Origin: Legionella jamestowniensis
GTDB taxonomy: Bacteria; Pseudomonadota; Gammaproteobacteria; Legionellales; Legionellaceae
DNA: 64,000 bases
NCBI RefSeq assembly: GCF_001467745.1
Contig: NZ_LNYG01000012.1
Span: 80,996 to 144,995, forward strand
Reading direction: 5' to 3'
Part shown: in pieces, positions 43,857 to 52,932 of the stretch
How positions within the stretch are numbered: the stretch's first letter is position 1
How the letters are laid out: every line of letters begins with the position of its first letter
The notes under the pieces: generated by a model
Databases searched by the model: none
What the model was told of the DNA's origin: nothing
What the model saw: only the letters and a program-made list of their open reading frames with translations
Position numbers and translations under genes: made by a program

Positions 43857-45152
43857 ATGTCTCTAAGTGAGATTACAGTGAATATGCCTGAAACAGAAAA
43901 CCAGGTTTCAAAATGGCACAAGCAAGATACCGTTTGGATGCTCAGTCTTTATGGTACTGCAATTGGAGCAGGAACACTTTTTTTACCGATTAATGCGGGG
44001 TTAAACGGAATTTGGCCTTTAATTATCATGACGCTACTTGCGTTCCCCATGACTTACTTCTCCCATCAAGCTTTGTGCCGATTTGTCCTTTCTGGTTCTT
44101 CTTTAAAAGATGACATCACTACAGTCGTTGATGAGCATTTTGGCCGCGTGGCCGGTAAGGTATTAACCTTCCTGTACTTTTTCGCTATTTATCCCATTTT
44201 ATTGATGTATAGTGTGGCAATTACCAATACCACTGAAAGTTTTATTGTCAATCAACTGGGTATGCAAGCCCCTCCCCGCGCCTTATTAGCGATTGTGCTT
44301 ATTTTGGCTTTAATGGCTATCGTTCGGTTTGGTCAGCAGATTATTGTGAAATCCATGAGCTTTCTCGTCTACCCTTTCGTTAGTATTTTGATTATGCTTT
44401 CTCTTTATCTAGTTCCTCATTGGAATAATGCTATTTTTCAGCAAGGTAGTGCGATTAATGGTGAAGGGGCCCATGGATTATTAATGACGCTCTGGCTTAT
44501 TATACCGGTGATGGTATTTTCCTTTAATCACTCACCTATCATTTCTTCCTTTGCTGTGGCACAAAAAAAGCAATATGGGAAAGACGCTGATGAAAAAAGT
44601 TCATGGATTCTAAGATACAGCCATGTTCTTATGGTATCGACCGTCATGCTTTTTGTATTCAGTTGTGTTCTTAGCCTTTCTCCGCAAGATCTTGCCTTGG
44701 CAAAACAGCAAAATATTTCTATTTTATCGTACCTTGCGAACCACTTTCACACACCCATGATGGCTTATATTGCCCCCTTCATCGCATTTATCGCCATTTC
44801 AAAATCATTCCTTGGACACTATTTAGGAGCCAGCGAAGGGTTACAAGGATTAATTATCAAAGGATTTGCTCACCGAAGTAACGATCTACACCCTAGAAAA
44901 ATCCAGTACTTTATTGAAGGATTTATGATCATCACTTGCTGGATTGTAGCAACACTAAACCCCAGCATTCTCGGTATGATCGAAACGCTCGGCGGCCCTA
45001 TTATCGCTATAATTTTATTCCTTATGCCCATGTATGCGATTGCTAAAATACCTGCAATGAAAAAATTTAGAAATCCAGTGGTAAATAGTTTTATTACTAC
45101 CATTGGAGTAATAGCAATATCTGCCATACTTTACGGTTTTTTCAAATCATAA
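43857..45152 (+). CDS. SdaC-like serine/threonine transporter (HAAAP family)
   Basis: 431 residues, 11 membrane helices. Helix 1 has YGTAIGAGTLFLPINAG, the substrate/ion site of hydroxy/aromatic amino acid permeases. FSFNHSPIISSFAVAQ in helix 6 and KSFLGHYLGASEG in helix 8 are specific to the SdaC/TdcC group. It would import serine or threonine with protons. Serine is a main carbon source for Legionella, and a serine dehydratase gene lies about 20 kb away. GAGGA lies about 10 bases upstream of the ATG. Confidence 0.88.
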   Translation: MSLSEITVNMPETENQVSKWHKQDTVWMLSLYGTAIGAGTLFLPINAGLNGIWPLIIMTLLAFPMTYFSHQALCRFVLSGSSLKDDITTVVDEHFGRVAGKVLTFLYFFAIYPILLMYSVAITNTTESFIVNQLGMQAPPRALLAIVLILALMAIVRFGQQIIVKSMSFLVYPFVSILIMLSLYLVPHWNNAIFQQGSAINGEGAHGLLMTLWLIIPVMVFSFNHSPIISSFAVAQKKQYGKDADEKSSWILRYSHVLMVSTVMLFVFSCVLSLSPQDLALAKQQNISILSYLANHFHTPMMAYIAPFIAFIAISKSFLGHYLGASEGLQGLIIKGFAHRSNDLHPRKIQYFIEGFMIITCWIVATLNPSILGMIETLGGPIIAIILFLMPMYAIAKIPAMKKFRNPVVNSFITTIGVIAISAILYGFFKS

Positions 45153-45158
45153 TTTGTT

Positions 45159-45262
45159 TAACTGCGGCAGAATCTGTCGTAGTTAAACCCCCTACTTTCA
45201 TTTTATTTTCCTTTGTATAAAAGCTATTAAACGAGAAGGAGGGCAATAAAAATTTTGCCCTC
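45159..45262. repeat. Two successive hairpins after the SdaC-like gene
   Basis: TAACTGCGGCAG (45159-45170) pairs with CTGTCGTAGTTA (45174-45185) over 12 bp with two G-T pairs and a 3-base loop, starting 7 bases after the stop codon. GAGGGCAA (45239-45246) pairs perfectly with TTGCCCTC (45255-45262). Neither is followed by a T run. The first may terminate or stabilise the transporter transcript. Confidence 0.5.
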
Positions 45263-45332
45263 TAACTAGAGCCGTAAATGCTCAGTATGCTAAAATTAAA
45301 GACATAGAAGTAAATAAATTTTCCATTACTAA

Positions 45333-45533
45333 ATGAAACCTAAATACACTGCATAAATCCATTTTGAGGATGGAAAAACTGCAAAAAAACATGGGGATAA
45401 AATTTCAAAATTGTTAGAGTGGATGAAAACTGAATCAAAAAAAAATTTTTGTACCATTAATGGTGAGATTATTGATAATAAATTGCATCGAATCATTAAA
45501 AATTTTCAATACAGTCCGCTCGATTCAATTTAG
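45333..45533 (+). pseudogene. Short coding remnant with an in-frame TAA at codon 8
   Basis: ATG 45333 opens MKPKYTA, then TAA (45354-45356). The same frame continues without a break as IHFEDGKTAKKHGDKISKLL through to LHRIIKNFQYSPLDSI and TAG at 45531-45533. The composition is protein-like. No in-frame ATG allows a restart before residue about 31. It is a 66-codon gene killed by one stop, or a fragment of a longer one; it is not recognised. The phosphoribosyltransferase gene begins 19 bases downstream, so it may once have led that operon. Confidence 0.5.
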
Positions 45534-45552
45534 CTAAAGGAGAAGAGTATGT

Positions 45553-46224
45553 ATGGAAAAATTTATTAATCGGCATGAGGCAGGAAGAATTTTGGCAGAC
45601 CAGTTGCGCTACTACGCCCACAATCCAGATGCCCTTGTTCTAGCTTTACCTCGAGGCGGGGTGCCTGTAGGCTATGAAGTTGCAAAAACGCTGTCCCTAC
45701 CCCTTGATGTCTTTATTGTCAGAAAATTAGGTGTACCTGGTCACGAAGAGCTAGCTATGGGCGCAATTGCTTCAGGGGCTACAACAATTTTTAATGAGGA
45801 AATAGTTGAAGCGTTGCATATCTCCAAGGAAGCAATTGATGAGGTTATCCACGCAGAAAATAAAGAATTAGAAAGACGTGAGCGGCTCTACCGTGGTGAT
45901 CGTCCGTTCCCTGAACTTGAAGATAAAATTGTCATCCTGGTCGATGATGGCATCGCTACTGGTGCAACGATGCGTGCTGCCATTAAAGCACTAAGGAAAC
46001 ATAACCCTGCTCGCCTTATTATGGCGATTCCAGTTGCAGCCTATTCCACTTATAGCGAGATGGCTAATCTGGTTGACGAGATTGTGTGCCCTTTGCAGCC
46101 CCTGCATTTTTATGCGGTAGGATTATGGTATGAGGATTTTGCACAAACCACAGACGCGGAAGTGTCAGAGCTATTAGCCAGTATACCTAATGATCATCTA
46201 AAAGACATCTCGACTGTCTTATAA
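45553..46224 (+). CDS. Phosphoribosyltransferase-domain protein
   Basis: 223 residues of type I PRTase fold. The PRPP loop is VILVDDGIATGATM. The N-terminal ALPRGGVPVGYEVA loop and FIVRKLGVPGHEELAMGAI are typical of the group found beside dienelactone-hydrolase-like and erythromycin-esterase genes. The true substrate is unknown. AAAGGAG lies 11 bases upstream of the ATG. It heads a three-gene cluster with 22 bases to the next gene. Confidence 0.88.
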   Translation: MEKFINRHEAGRILADQLRYYAHNPDALVLALPRGGVPVGYEVAKTLSLPLDVFIVRKLGVPGHEELAMGAIASGATTIFNEEIVEALHISKEAIDEVIHAENKELERRERLYRGDRPFPELEDKIVILVDDGIATGATMRAAIKALRKHNPARLIMAIPVAAYSTYSEMANLVDEIVCPLQPLHFYAVGLWYEDFAQTTDAEVSELLASIPNDHLKDISTVL

Positions 46225-46246
46225 ACCACTGTGCAAGGGAGGTTTT

Positions 46247-46930
46247 ATGGATTATTCCCTGGATACAGAACATGACATTCTTATAACAGATAACGCTGTT
46301 TCCCTGAGCGGGTTTTTATATCTACCACATGACCCATTAGGTTTAATTTTATTTGTTCATGGTAGTGGAAGCAGCCGTTTCAGTAGCCGCAATCACTTTG
46401 TTGCCCAAGGTTTAAATAAATCGCGACTTGCCACCCTCTTATTCGATCTGCTAATGCCACAAGAAGAAGCCATTGATCTTCATACTCGTGAATTTCGTTT
46501 TAACATTCAACTTTTGGCTCAAAGATTGATAATTGCAACCAATTGGTGCTTGAATAATTTCAATTTACCTATGGGCTATTTTGGAGCCAGTACTGGTGCT
46601 GCAGCCGCTTTAATAGCCTCAACACAATCAGAACAAATTAAAGCAGTCGTTTCACGAGGGGGTAGACCTGATTTAGCCAATGAATTTTTACCACGGGTTA
46701 AAGCCCCAACTTTATTGATTGTAGGCGGTAATGACACCCTTGTCATCTCGTTGAATGAAGAGGCACTTTCAAAAATGAAATGTATTAAGCAGTTAGAGAT
46801 TGTTCCTGAAGCAACCCATTTGTTCGAAGAAGCAGACACTCTCAATCAAGCAGCCCTGTTCGCAAAAAACTGGTTTGTGCGGCATTTAACGTCTGAGTCT
46901 TCGCAAACGCTTTATAAGGAAAAGACATGA
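46247..46930 (+). CDS. Alpha/beta hydrolase, dienelactone-hydrolase-like
   Basis: 227 residues. LILFVHGSGSSRFSSRN holds the oxyanion HGSG. YFGASTGAAAAL is the nucleophile elbow (G-x-S-x-G). IVGGNDTLV supplies Asp and ATHLFEE the catalytic His, so the triad is complete. Substrate is unknown. GGGAGG lies 7 bases upstream. The stop overlaps the next start by four bases (ATGA), so the two are coupled. The grouping with a PRTase and an EreA-like protein recurs in many bacteria. Confidence 0.88.
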   Translation: MDYSLDTEHDILITDNAVSLSGFLYLPHDPLGLILFVHGSGSSRFSSRNHFVAQGLNKSRLATLLFDLLMPQEEAIDLHTREFRFNIQLLAQRLIIATNWCLNNFNLPMGYFGASTGAAAALIASTQSEQIKAVVSRGGRPDLANEFLPRVKAPTLLIVGGNDTLVISLNEEALSKMKCIKQLEIVPEATHLFEEADTLNQAALFAKNWFVRHLTSESSQTLYKEKT

Positions 46931-48246
46931 ATAATCAGAATCAAAAAAATTTAATTGCTATTTTAAACGACAAGATAGAACCACTGGATATACCAGAGGC
47001 TGATTATACTTCCCTCTTAAATAAAATGGGTAATGCACGTTTTGTCATGCTTGGTGAAGCCACTCATGGAACCGAGGAGTTTTATCAAAGCAGAATAGAT
47101 ATTACCCGGCGGTTAATTGAGGAAAATGAGTTCATGGCTGTTGCAGTTGAAGGGGATTGGCCAGATGCTTATCAAGTGCATCGTTATATCCAAAATAATC
47201 AAAATGATGAATTAAATGAGGCGGAAGAAGCACTAAAAGACTTCAAACGCTTTCCAACATGGATGTGGCGAAATACCACCATTCCTCCCTTCATTGAGTG
47301 GCTAAGAAGCTATAACAGCGATTTACCTCCTGGGAAAAGGGTTGGCTTTTATGGTCTTGACTTATATAGCCTTAATACTTCCATGCAGGCGGTAATTAGC
47401 TATTTGATGCAAGTTGACCCCGAAGCGGCACAGCGCGCAAGAAAACGTTATGCATGTTTTGATCATACCAACATTGATCCGCAAACCTATGGTTATTTAA
47501 CCAACATTGGTTTAAAAAAATCTTGTATCAACGAAGCCATTGCTGTGTTGATTGAACTTCAACACCATGCTTTCAAATATATCCGGGAAGATGGACTGAG
47601 AGCCGAAGATGAATATTTTTTTGCCACTCAAAATGCGCGTGTGATTAAAGATGCGGAAACTTATTATCGCGCCATGTTTGAAGGACGGGCTTCTTCCTGG
47701 AATATTCGAGATAGACACATGGCTGAGACATTAGCCATCCTTGTCGATCATCTAGAAAATCGCTTTAATAAACCTGCAAAAATAGTAATCTGGGCTCATA
47801 ATTCCCACTTAGGTGATGCTCGCGCTACCGAAATGAGTGAACATGGTGAAATAAATATTGGCCAGTTAGTAAGGGAGCAGCATGATAGAGACAGCTATAC
47901 GTTGGGATTTTCTACTTATGAAGGGTTGGTCACAGCCGCTAATGAATGGGGTGAACCTCCGGAACGTAAAAAAATCGTGCCTGGATTTGAAAGCAGTTAT
48001 GAAGAGTTATTCCATCAGTTAAAACATACTAATTTTTTGTTGGATTTAACCGTTGAAGATCTTGAACATTTTTTAAAAATTCCTCGTTTACAGCGTGCTA
48101 TAGGCGTTATCTATCGACCAGAAACAGAACGCTTGAGTCATTACTTTTTTACTCATTTAACCTATCAATTCGATGCTATTATTCACTTTGATAAAACCAC
48201 CGCCATTGTTCCTCTCGATAAAGATGCTACATGGAATGTCTATTAA
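46927..48246 (+). CDS. Erythromycin-esterase (EreA) family protein
   Basis: 439 residues. FVMLGEATHGTEEFYQSR is the family's GE-x-x-H-G-x-x-E active-site motif. AVEGDWPDAYQVHRYI and VIWAHNSHLGDARA hold the other conserved His and Asp residues. Ere enzymes hydrolyse the macrolide lactone, but this broad chromosomal clade (often in a PRTase/hydrolase cluster) is not proven to act on macrolides. No signal peptide. Start overlaps the preceding stop by four bases. Confidence 0.88.
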   Translation: MNNQNQKNLIAILNDKIEPLDIPEADYTSLLNKMGNARFVMLGEATHGTEEFYQSRIDITRRLIEENEFMAVAVEGDWPDAYQVHRYIQNNQNDELNEAEEALKDFKRFPTWMWRNTTIPPFIEWLRSYNSDLPPGKRVGFYGLDLYSLNTSMQAVISYLMQVDPEAAQRARKRYACFDHTNIDPQTYGYLTNIGLKKSCINEAIAVLIELQHHAFKYIREDGLRAEDEYFFATQNARVIKDAETYYRAMFEGRASSWNIRDRHMAETLAILVDHLENRFNKPAKIVIWAHNSHLGDARATEMSEHGEINIGQLVREQHDRDSYTLGFSTYEGLVTAANEWGEPPERKKIVPGFESSYEELFHQLKHTNFLLDLTVEDLEHFLKIPRLQRAIGVIYRPETERLSHYFFTHLTYQFDAIIHFDKTTAIVPLDKDATWNVY

Positions 48247-48298
48247 TTTTTTTAATTTATATACTATGCTGAAATAAATCTCACAGTAAGAGACTGCA

Positions 48299-49240
48299 AT
48301 GAAACTGAATCATGTCATGTGTGCTTCCCAGGAAGGATTTCACAAAATTGCCTACGCAGAATGGGGCTCATCCGAATTAGGAGACTCTGCGGTGATGTGT
48401 GTTCATGGTTTAACACGTAATCGCTGTGATTTCGACCCGCTAGCCCATTTTTTAAGCAGCCAAGGGCGCCATGTATTTTGTCCTGATATTGTTGGACGCG
48501 GCGACAGTAGTTGGTTTAAAAATTCGAAATATTATAACTATCAACAATATATTGCGGATATGACCACACTTATCGCGAGAACAGGAGCTCATACAATCGA
48601 CTGGATAGGTACCTCCATGGGAGGGTTGATAGGAATGGCACTTGCCGCTTTGTCAAACTCCCCTATCCGCTCTTTAGTACTCAATGATATTGGGCCGCAA
48701 ATTCCCGTCCATGCACTTTGGCGTTTAGGCCAGTATGTTGGGAAAGATCCCGAATTTGTTAACAAAGAAGATGCAAAGCGTTATTTTAAAACCATCTATG
48801 AAAGTTTCGGCAATTTAAACGAAGAGCAATGGGACTACTTGACCACCCACAGCATTAAAGAACGTTCTCCTGGTATTTTTGTCGTCAAATTAGATCCCCA
48901 TATCAAAGAGTCAAAATCAAGTGGTCAATTAGTGAAAGAGTTTTTTGTTAATCCCCACAGGGCTTTAGAAGGAATAGTTTTTGATGTTGATTTATGGTAT
49001 TTATGGCAAAAAGTTACCTGCCCTGTGTTAGTTATTCGAGGCGAAAATTCCGATATGTTACTACCAGAACATATTAAACGGATGCAAAGAGGCCACCCTA
49101 ACGTTACTGTCATCGAAATAGAAAACGCAGGACATGCCCCTATTTTATTTGAACCCTCTGAGCATGAAAAAATAGCTGCGTGGTTAACTAATAATGATGT
49201 TCTAAAAAAACCTCCACGGCCAGTTCGCATCAACGATTAG
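48299..49240 (+). CDS. Alpha/beta hydrolase (HAD-like lipase/esterase group)
   Basis: 313 residues. VMCVHGLTRNRCDFD contains the oxyanion HG. IGTSMGG is the nucleophile elbow (S in G-T-S-M-G). RGENSDMLLP gives the Asp and NAGHAPIL the catalytic His. A cap of about 90 residues lies between strands 6 and 7. The fold is that of haloalkane-dehalogenase/esterase-type hydrolases; substrate unknown. It lies 52 bases after the EreA-like gene and may share its transcript. (The words HAD-like in the call denote haloalkane-dehalogenase-like, not the HAD phosphatases.). Confidence 0.85.
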   Translation: MKLNHVMCASQEGFHKIAYAEWGSSELGDSAVMCVHGLTRNRCDFDPLAHFLSSQGRHVFCPDIVGRGDSSWFKNSKYYNYQQYIADMTTLIARTGAHTIDWIGTSMGGLIGMALAALSNSPIRSLVLNDIGPQIPVHALWRLGQYVGKDPEFVNKEDAKRYFKTIYESFGNLNEEQWDYLTTHSIKERSPGIFVVKLDPHIKESKSSGQLVKEFFVNPHRALEGIVFDVDLWYLWQKVTCPVLVIRGENSDMLLPEHIKRMQRGHPNVTVIEIENAGHAPILFEPSEHEKIAAWLTNNDVLKKPPRPVRIND

Positions 49241-49800
49241 CTTGCGATGCCTTCTACACAAAGATCATGGTCCCTCTATGTTATACTTTGTAGGCAACCT
49301 GTTAGTGTCACGTTCAGGGGATTAGCTTTGTTAAAAAATATTTTTAGACATAGCTGATCTCCAATCAATAAAATCCCATCATTTGAACAAAAACAATTCT
49401 CTTTGCTCAGGGTGAAGCCGGTTATATTTATTTGATTTCCAGGCCTCTCTTCTGTAGGATCTTCACCTAATCAAAGCCATTTAGCTAAACCGACGAGAAA
49501 TATCTCGAAAAACAACAATAAAAAATCCGGTTTCCATCATCAATCATTTAATGAGGTTGTTAATGAAAACAAAAATTTTATTGTTGAGTCTTTGTTGTTA
49601 CCTGCATTATAAATATTTAAAGGCCTCCCAAAATAAAGTGACGTCTATTCATATAAATCTGGAAGATTTGGCGTTAACTATGGAGAGTTCATTAAATCAG
49701 ACTTTACATTAATCCACGAAGGATGCATGCTTTATAAAAAGTTTTTTGACCTTTATAGGGTTTACCCTAAGTCATAAAGAAATTTATCTTCGGACAAAAA
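49241..49800. other. 560-bp intergenic region with one possible small gene
   Basis: Mostly AT-rich, non-coding on both strands. It includes a possible 49-residue reading frame at 49563-49712, listed separately. No tRNA, repeat or convincing terminator was seen. The last 80 bases form the leader of the NDH-2 gene. Confidence 0.5.
49563..49712 (+). CDS. Possible small protein, 49 residues
   Basis: ATG 49563 has GAGG 6 bases upstream and opens a frame of 49 residues starting MKTKILLLSLCCYLHYKYLK, a short hydrophobic segment with basic start like a signal or membrane peptide, then a polar tail with acidic residues (INLEDLALTMESSLNQTLH). No homologue is recalled. Length alone makes chance possible; the ribosome site and N-terminal profile are the only support. 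Confidence 0.35.
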   Translation: MKTKILLLSLCCYLHYKYLKASQNKVTSIHINLEDLALTMESSLNQTLH

Positions 49801-51120
49801 ATGACAAACCGGGCTCAAGCGCATAATATTCTTGTGGTTGGCGGAGGTGCAGGTGGCCTTGAACTAGTAACCAGATTAGGAAAAAGTCTGGGTAAACAGA
49901 ACAAAGCCATCATTACCTTGATTGACGAACAAGCCGTTCATTTATGGAAGCCTTTATTACATGAGGTTGCAGCCGGCTCTATGGATTCAAATATTGATCA
50001 AATCAATTATTACGCACATGCCGCTGACAATGACTATTATTATCAGCCTGGCAAAATGGAAGGCCTTGATAGAAATCAAAAAAGAATAATACTTGCGCCC
50101 TTATTAGATGAGCAGGGTAATGAACTTATACCTCGACGAACTTTAGCTTATGACACGCTGGTTATTTGTGTTGGCAGCTTAAGTAATGATTTCAATACAC
50201 CAGGTGCAAAGGAATATTGCTTGTCTCTTGATAATCTTGAACAAGCCAATTTTTTTCAAAGAAAATATCTTAACAAATTACTCGCTACTCAGTATGGTTC
50301 TTCAAGTCCCACATTTAATATCGTCATTGTAGGTGGGGGGGCTACGGGAGTGGAGTTGGCTGCGGAACTGCATTTTAGTTTGCGTCAAGCAGAATATTAC
50401 GGGTTAAATCATACAACGATTGCGCGGGCTCAAATTACTTTGGTAGAAGCAGCACCACAAATTTTAACCCATCTACCAGAGACAGTCACAAAAGCCGTTA
50501 CAGAACGTTTAAAATCGCTGGATATTGCAGTTTTCACCCAAGAACAGGTCTTAAAGGCTGACAAAGAGGGAATCTATACCCAAAGCGGTAAATTTTTTCC
50601 TGCTGATCTCTGTGTTTGGGCTGCTGGTGTGAAAGCTCCCGATTTTTTAGCAAACCTGGATGGCCTGGAAACCGATTCCATCAATCGACTTGTTGTTAAC
50701 TCCAAGCTACAAACGACACTGGACGAAAATATTTTTGCACTCGGTGATTGCGCAAACTTTATTGACCCTGATTTTGGTACCACCGTCCCTCCAAGAGCCC
50801 AATCCGCTCATCAACAGGCCACTACCTTAGCCAAGTCACTGAAAAATAAGCTAAATCATAAACCGCTTGTTGACTTTAAATATCGTGATAAAGGCTCATT
50901 AATTACCTTGAGCTGCTATGATACCTTCGGTAATCTGAAAAGTTTTTATAAGATGCAGCATTATATAGGTGGCAAAATGGCCCAGTTCGTTTATCGGTCA
51001 TTATATTTTATGCATTTATCTGCTTTGTATGGGTTCTGGAATGCACTTGCAATAAAAAAGGCCAAAAAATTGCTTATTAAAACAAGACCGCGGTTAAAAT
51101 TGCATTTTAGCAAATATTAA
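49801..51120 (+). CDS. ndh: Type II NADH:quinone oxidoreductase (NDH-2)
   Basis: 439 residues. The FAD-binding dinucleotide fold ILVVGGGAGGLELVTRLG starts at residue 10, and a second, NADH-binding fold NIVIVGGGATGVELAAEL lies near 178. PLLHEVAAGSMD, WAAGVKAP and ALGDCANF complete the NDH-2 set. It passes electrons from NADH to the quinone pool without pumping protons. The C-terminal 60 residues are basic and amphipathic, suited to membrane attachment. No obvious Shine-Dalgarno precedes the ATG. The patatin gene follows after 40 bases. Confidence 0.9.
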   Translation: MTNRAQAHNILVVGGGAGGLELVTRLGKSLGKQNKAIITLIDEQAVHLWKPLLHEVAAGSMDSNIDQINYYAHAADNDYYYQPGKMEGLDRNQKRIILAPLLDEQGNELIPRRTLAYDTLVICVGSLSNDFNTPGAKEYCLSLDNLEQANFFQRKYLNKLLATQYGSSSPTFNIVIVGGGATGVELAAELHFSLRQAEYYGLNHTTIARAQITLVEAAPQILTHLPETVTKAVTERLKSLDIAVFTQEQVLKADKEGIYTQSGKFFPADLCVWAAGVKAPDFLANLDGLETDSINRLVVNSKLQTTLDENIFALGDCANFIDPDFGTTVPPRAQSAHQQATTLAKSLKNKLNHKPLVDFKYRDKGSLITLSCYDTFGNLKSFYKMQHYIGGKMAQFVYRSLYFMHLSALYGFWNALAIKKAKKLLIKTRPRLKLHFSKY

Positions 51121-51160
51121 AATTAGTTTTATAAATTAGTCATATTGACAGGGAGACATT

Positions 51161-52342
51161 ATGAAAAAGGAACCCCAAGCTAAACCAGTCTGGAATCGGG
51201 TTGCCTTCATATTTCAGGGAGGGGGAGCGTTAGGTGCGTTTCAAGTGGGAATTTACGAAGCACTTCATAATGCAGGCTATGAATTAGATTGGGTCAGTGG
51301 CATTTCCATCGGCGCTATTAACGCAGCAATTGTTGCAGGAAATAAACCAGAAAATCGAGTGCCGAAACTTAAAGAGTTTTGGCAAATTATTACCACCCCG
51401 CTGCATTTCTCATGGTGGGATGAGTATATTGAAACATTGGGTATGAGACGCTGGTATAACCAATTCCATGCGCAAGCTACCCTTCTTTTTGGGCAACCCG
51501 GTTTTTTTCAGCCACGATTAATAAATCCCCATTTTATTTCTGATGCAACCCCTGATGATATTAGCTTCTATGACACCTCCTTACTAAAAGAAACGCTGGA
51601 ACGTGTTATTGATTTCGATATTCTCAATAATGGGAAAACTCGATTAACCCTCTCCGCTGTTCGCATAGACAATGGTCAACAGGTTCTTTTTGATACCAAA
51701 CATCAAAAACTTTCTCCGGAACATATTATGGCCAGCGGAGCCCTGCCCCCAGGATTTCCGGCGGTTAAAATTGACGATGTGTATTATTGGGATGGAGGGG
51801 TTGTTAATAATACCCCTATTGAAGTTATTCTAAATGATCTGCCACGCGTCAGCACGCTATGTTTCATGGTGCAACTGTTTGACCCCGAAAGCAAAATGCC
51901 ATCCACACTTGATGAAGTACTGTTGAAACAAAAAGATATGACGTATGCAAGCCATTATAAACGTGTTATAAAATCTTTTTGCGAAGCCCATGATTTACGT
52001 CATGCAGTTTCAGAGCTTTACAATATGCTGCCAGAAAACATTAAAAATCAGCCAAAAGCACAGGAAATACGATCGATGGGCTGCAAAACGATAATGACGT
52101 TGGTAAGATTTCATCGACATGGGTTGCATACTGATTTGTCTTCTAAAGATTATGCTTTCTCGCCGTTATCTATCCATGAAAGCATTCAACTAGGCTGTGA
52201 GCAGGCCACCAATGCCCTAGAAAAATCACCGTGGCTACAACCCGTTCCTGAAAATGTTGGGGCAGTTCTTTATGACGTAAGCCCGCATGAAGAAAAAGAA
52301 ACGATTTTTAAACACGGCCATAAGAAAACCATCTCTTCTTAG
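51161..52342 (+). CDS. Patatin-like phospholipase with DUF3734 domain
   Basis: 393 residues. GGGALGAFQVGIYEAL gives the oxyanion loop, GISIGAINAA the nucleophile elbow (G-x-S-x-G) and WDGGVVNNTPI the catalytic Asp. The C-terminal third (QKDMTYASHYKRVI through YDVSPHEEKE) is the DUF3734 domain found after patatin in a common proteobacterial subgroup. Some relatives are linked to polyhydroxybutyrate or lipid turnover. No signal peptide. Spacing suggests co-transcription with NDH-2 and the next membrane protein. Confidence 0.88.
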   Translation: MKKEPQAKPVWNRVAFIFQGGGALGAFQVGIYEALHNAGYELDWVSGISIGAINAAIVAGNKPENRVPKLKEFWQIITTPLHFSWWDEYIETLGMRRWYNQFHAQATLLFGQPGFFQPRLINPHFISDATPDDISFYDTSLLKETLERVIDFDILNNGKTRLTLSAVRIDNGQQVLFDTKHQKLSPEHIMASGALPPGFPAVKIDDVYYWDGGVVNNTPIEVILNDLPRVSTLCFMVQLFDPESKMPSTLDEVLLKQKDMTYASHYKRVIKSFCEAHDLRHAVSELYNMLPENIKNQPKAQEIRSMGCKTIMTLVRFHRHGLHTDLSSKDYAFSPLSIHESIQLGCEQATNALEKSPWLQPVPENVGAVLYDVSPHEEKETIFKHGHKKTISS

Positions 52343-52374
52343 CATCATTAACCACCAATCAAAAGGAGTTTGTT

Positions 52375-52800
52375 ATGTGTACTACCCGATGTATTCTTCA
52401 TGGAATTATCGCTGGTATTGTTGCTGGTGTAGTTTTCGCTATTTTCTTATTCATGGGCGGTATGATTGAAACACTGGGAACAGTGATTAATATGCCTACC
52501 AAAATGGGGGGATTATTAGTTCATGCAGCTGTCAGCATTATTGCCGGTATTGCTTTTGCACTTATCTTGGGATGGCTCATCCACTCCTGGTTAGCAGCTA
52601 TTATTTGGGGATTATTGTTTGGTCTTGCAATGTGGATTGTTGGTCCAATGACTTTACTCCCCTATCTCACAGCAGGGACGCCTTTATTTTCTAAGTGGAC
52701 TTTTGTAGACATTAAAGCCAACGTTCCCCCTTTAGTCGGCCATCTAATTTATGGCTTTGTATTAGGGATTGTTTTTTATGCGTTAAAAAGGAAGGCTTAA
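52375..52800 (+). CDS. Small Gly/Ala-rich membrane protein
   Basis: 141 residues with four predicted helices: about 8-30 (GIIAGIVAGVVFAIFLFMGG), 47-68, 70-95 and 115-138. No motif beyond the glycine-rich first helix was recognised. AAAGGAG lies 8 bases upstream of the ATG, and it is 32 bases after the patatin, so it is probably part of that operon. A hairpin follows. Function is unknown. Confidence 0.7.
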   Translation: MCTTRCILHGIIAGIVAGVVFAIFLFMGGMIETLGTVINMPTKMGGLLVHAAVSIIAGIAFALILGWLIHSWLAAIIWGLLFGLAMWIVGPMTLLPYLTAGTPLFSKWTFVDIKANVPPLVGHLIYGFVLGIVFYALKRKA

Positions 52801-52817
52801 GAGAGTCATGGTTATAA

Positions 52818-52859
52818 CATTAGGCTTGGTCGCGAAAAGCATTGCGAATAAGCCTAATG
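52818..52859. repeat. Perfect 10-bp inverted repeat after the membrane-protein gene
   Basis: CATTAGGCTT (52818-52827) and AAGCCTAATG (52850-52859) pair perfectly; within the loop TCGC/GCGA can add a second short stem. There is no T run after it on either strand, so it is a REP-like or factor-assisted stop signal rather than a standard terminator. Confidence 0.5.
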
Positions 52860-52932
52860 CCTCCCTAATTGTACTATGGTATAAACCTTGCTTCTATTGC
52901 TTCGATTATTTAGAGCTTAATCAGGGGATTTC

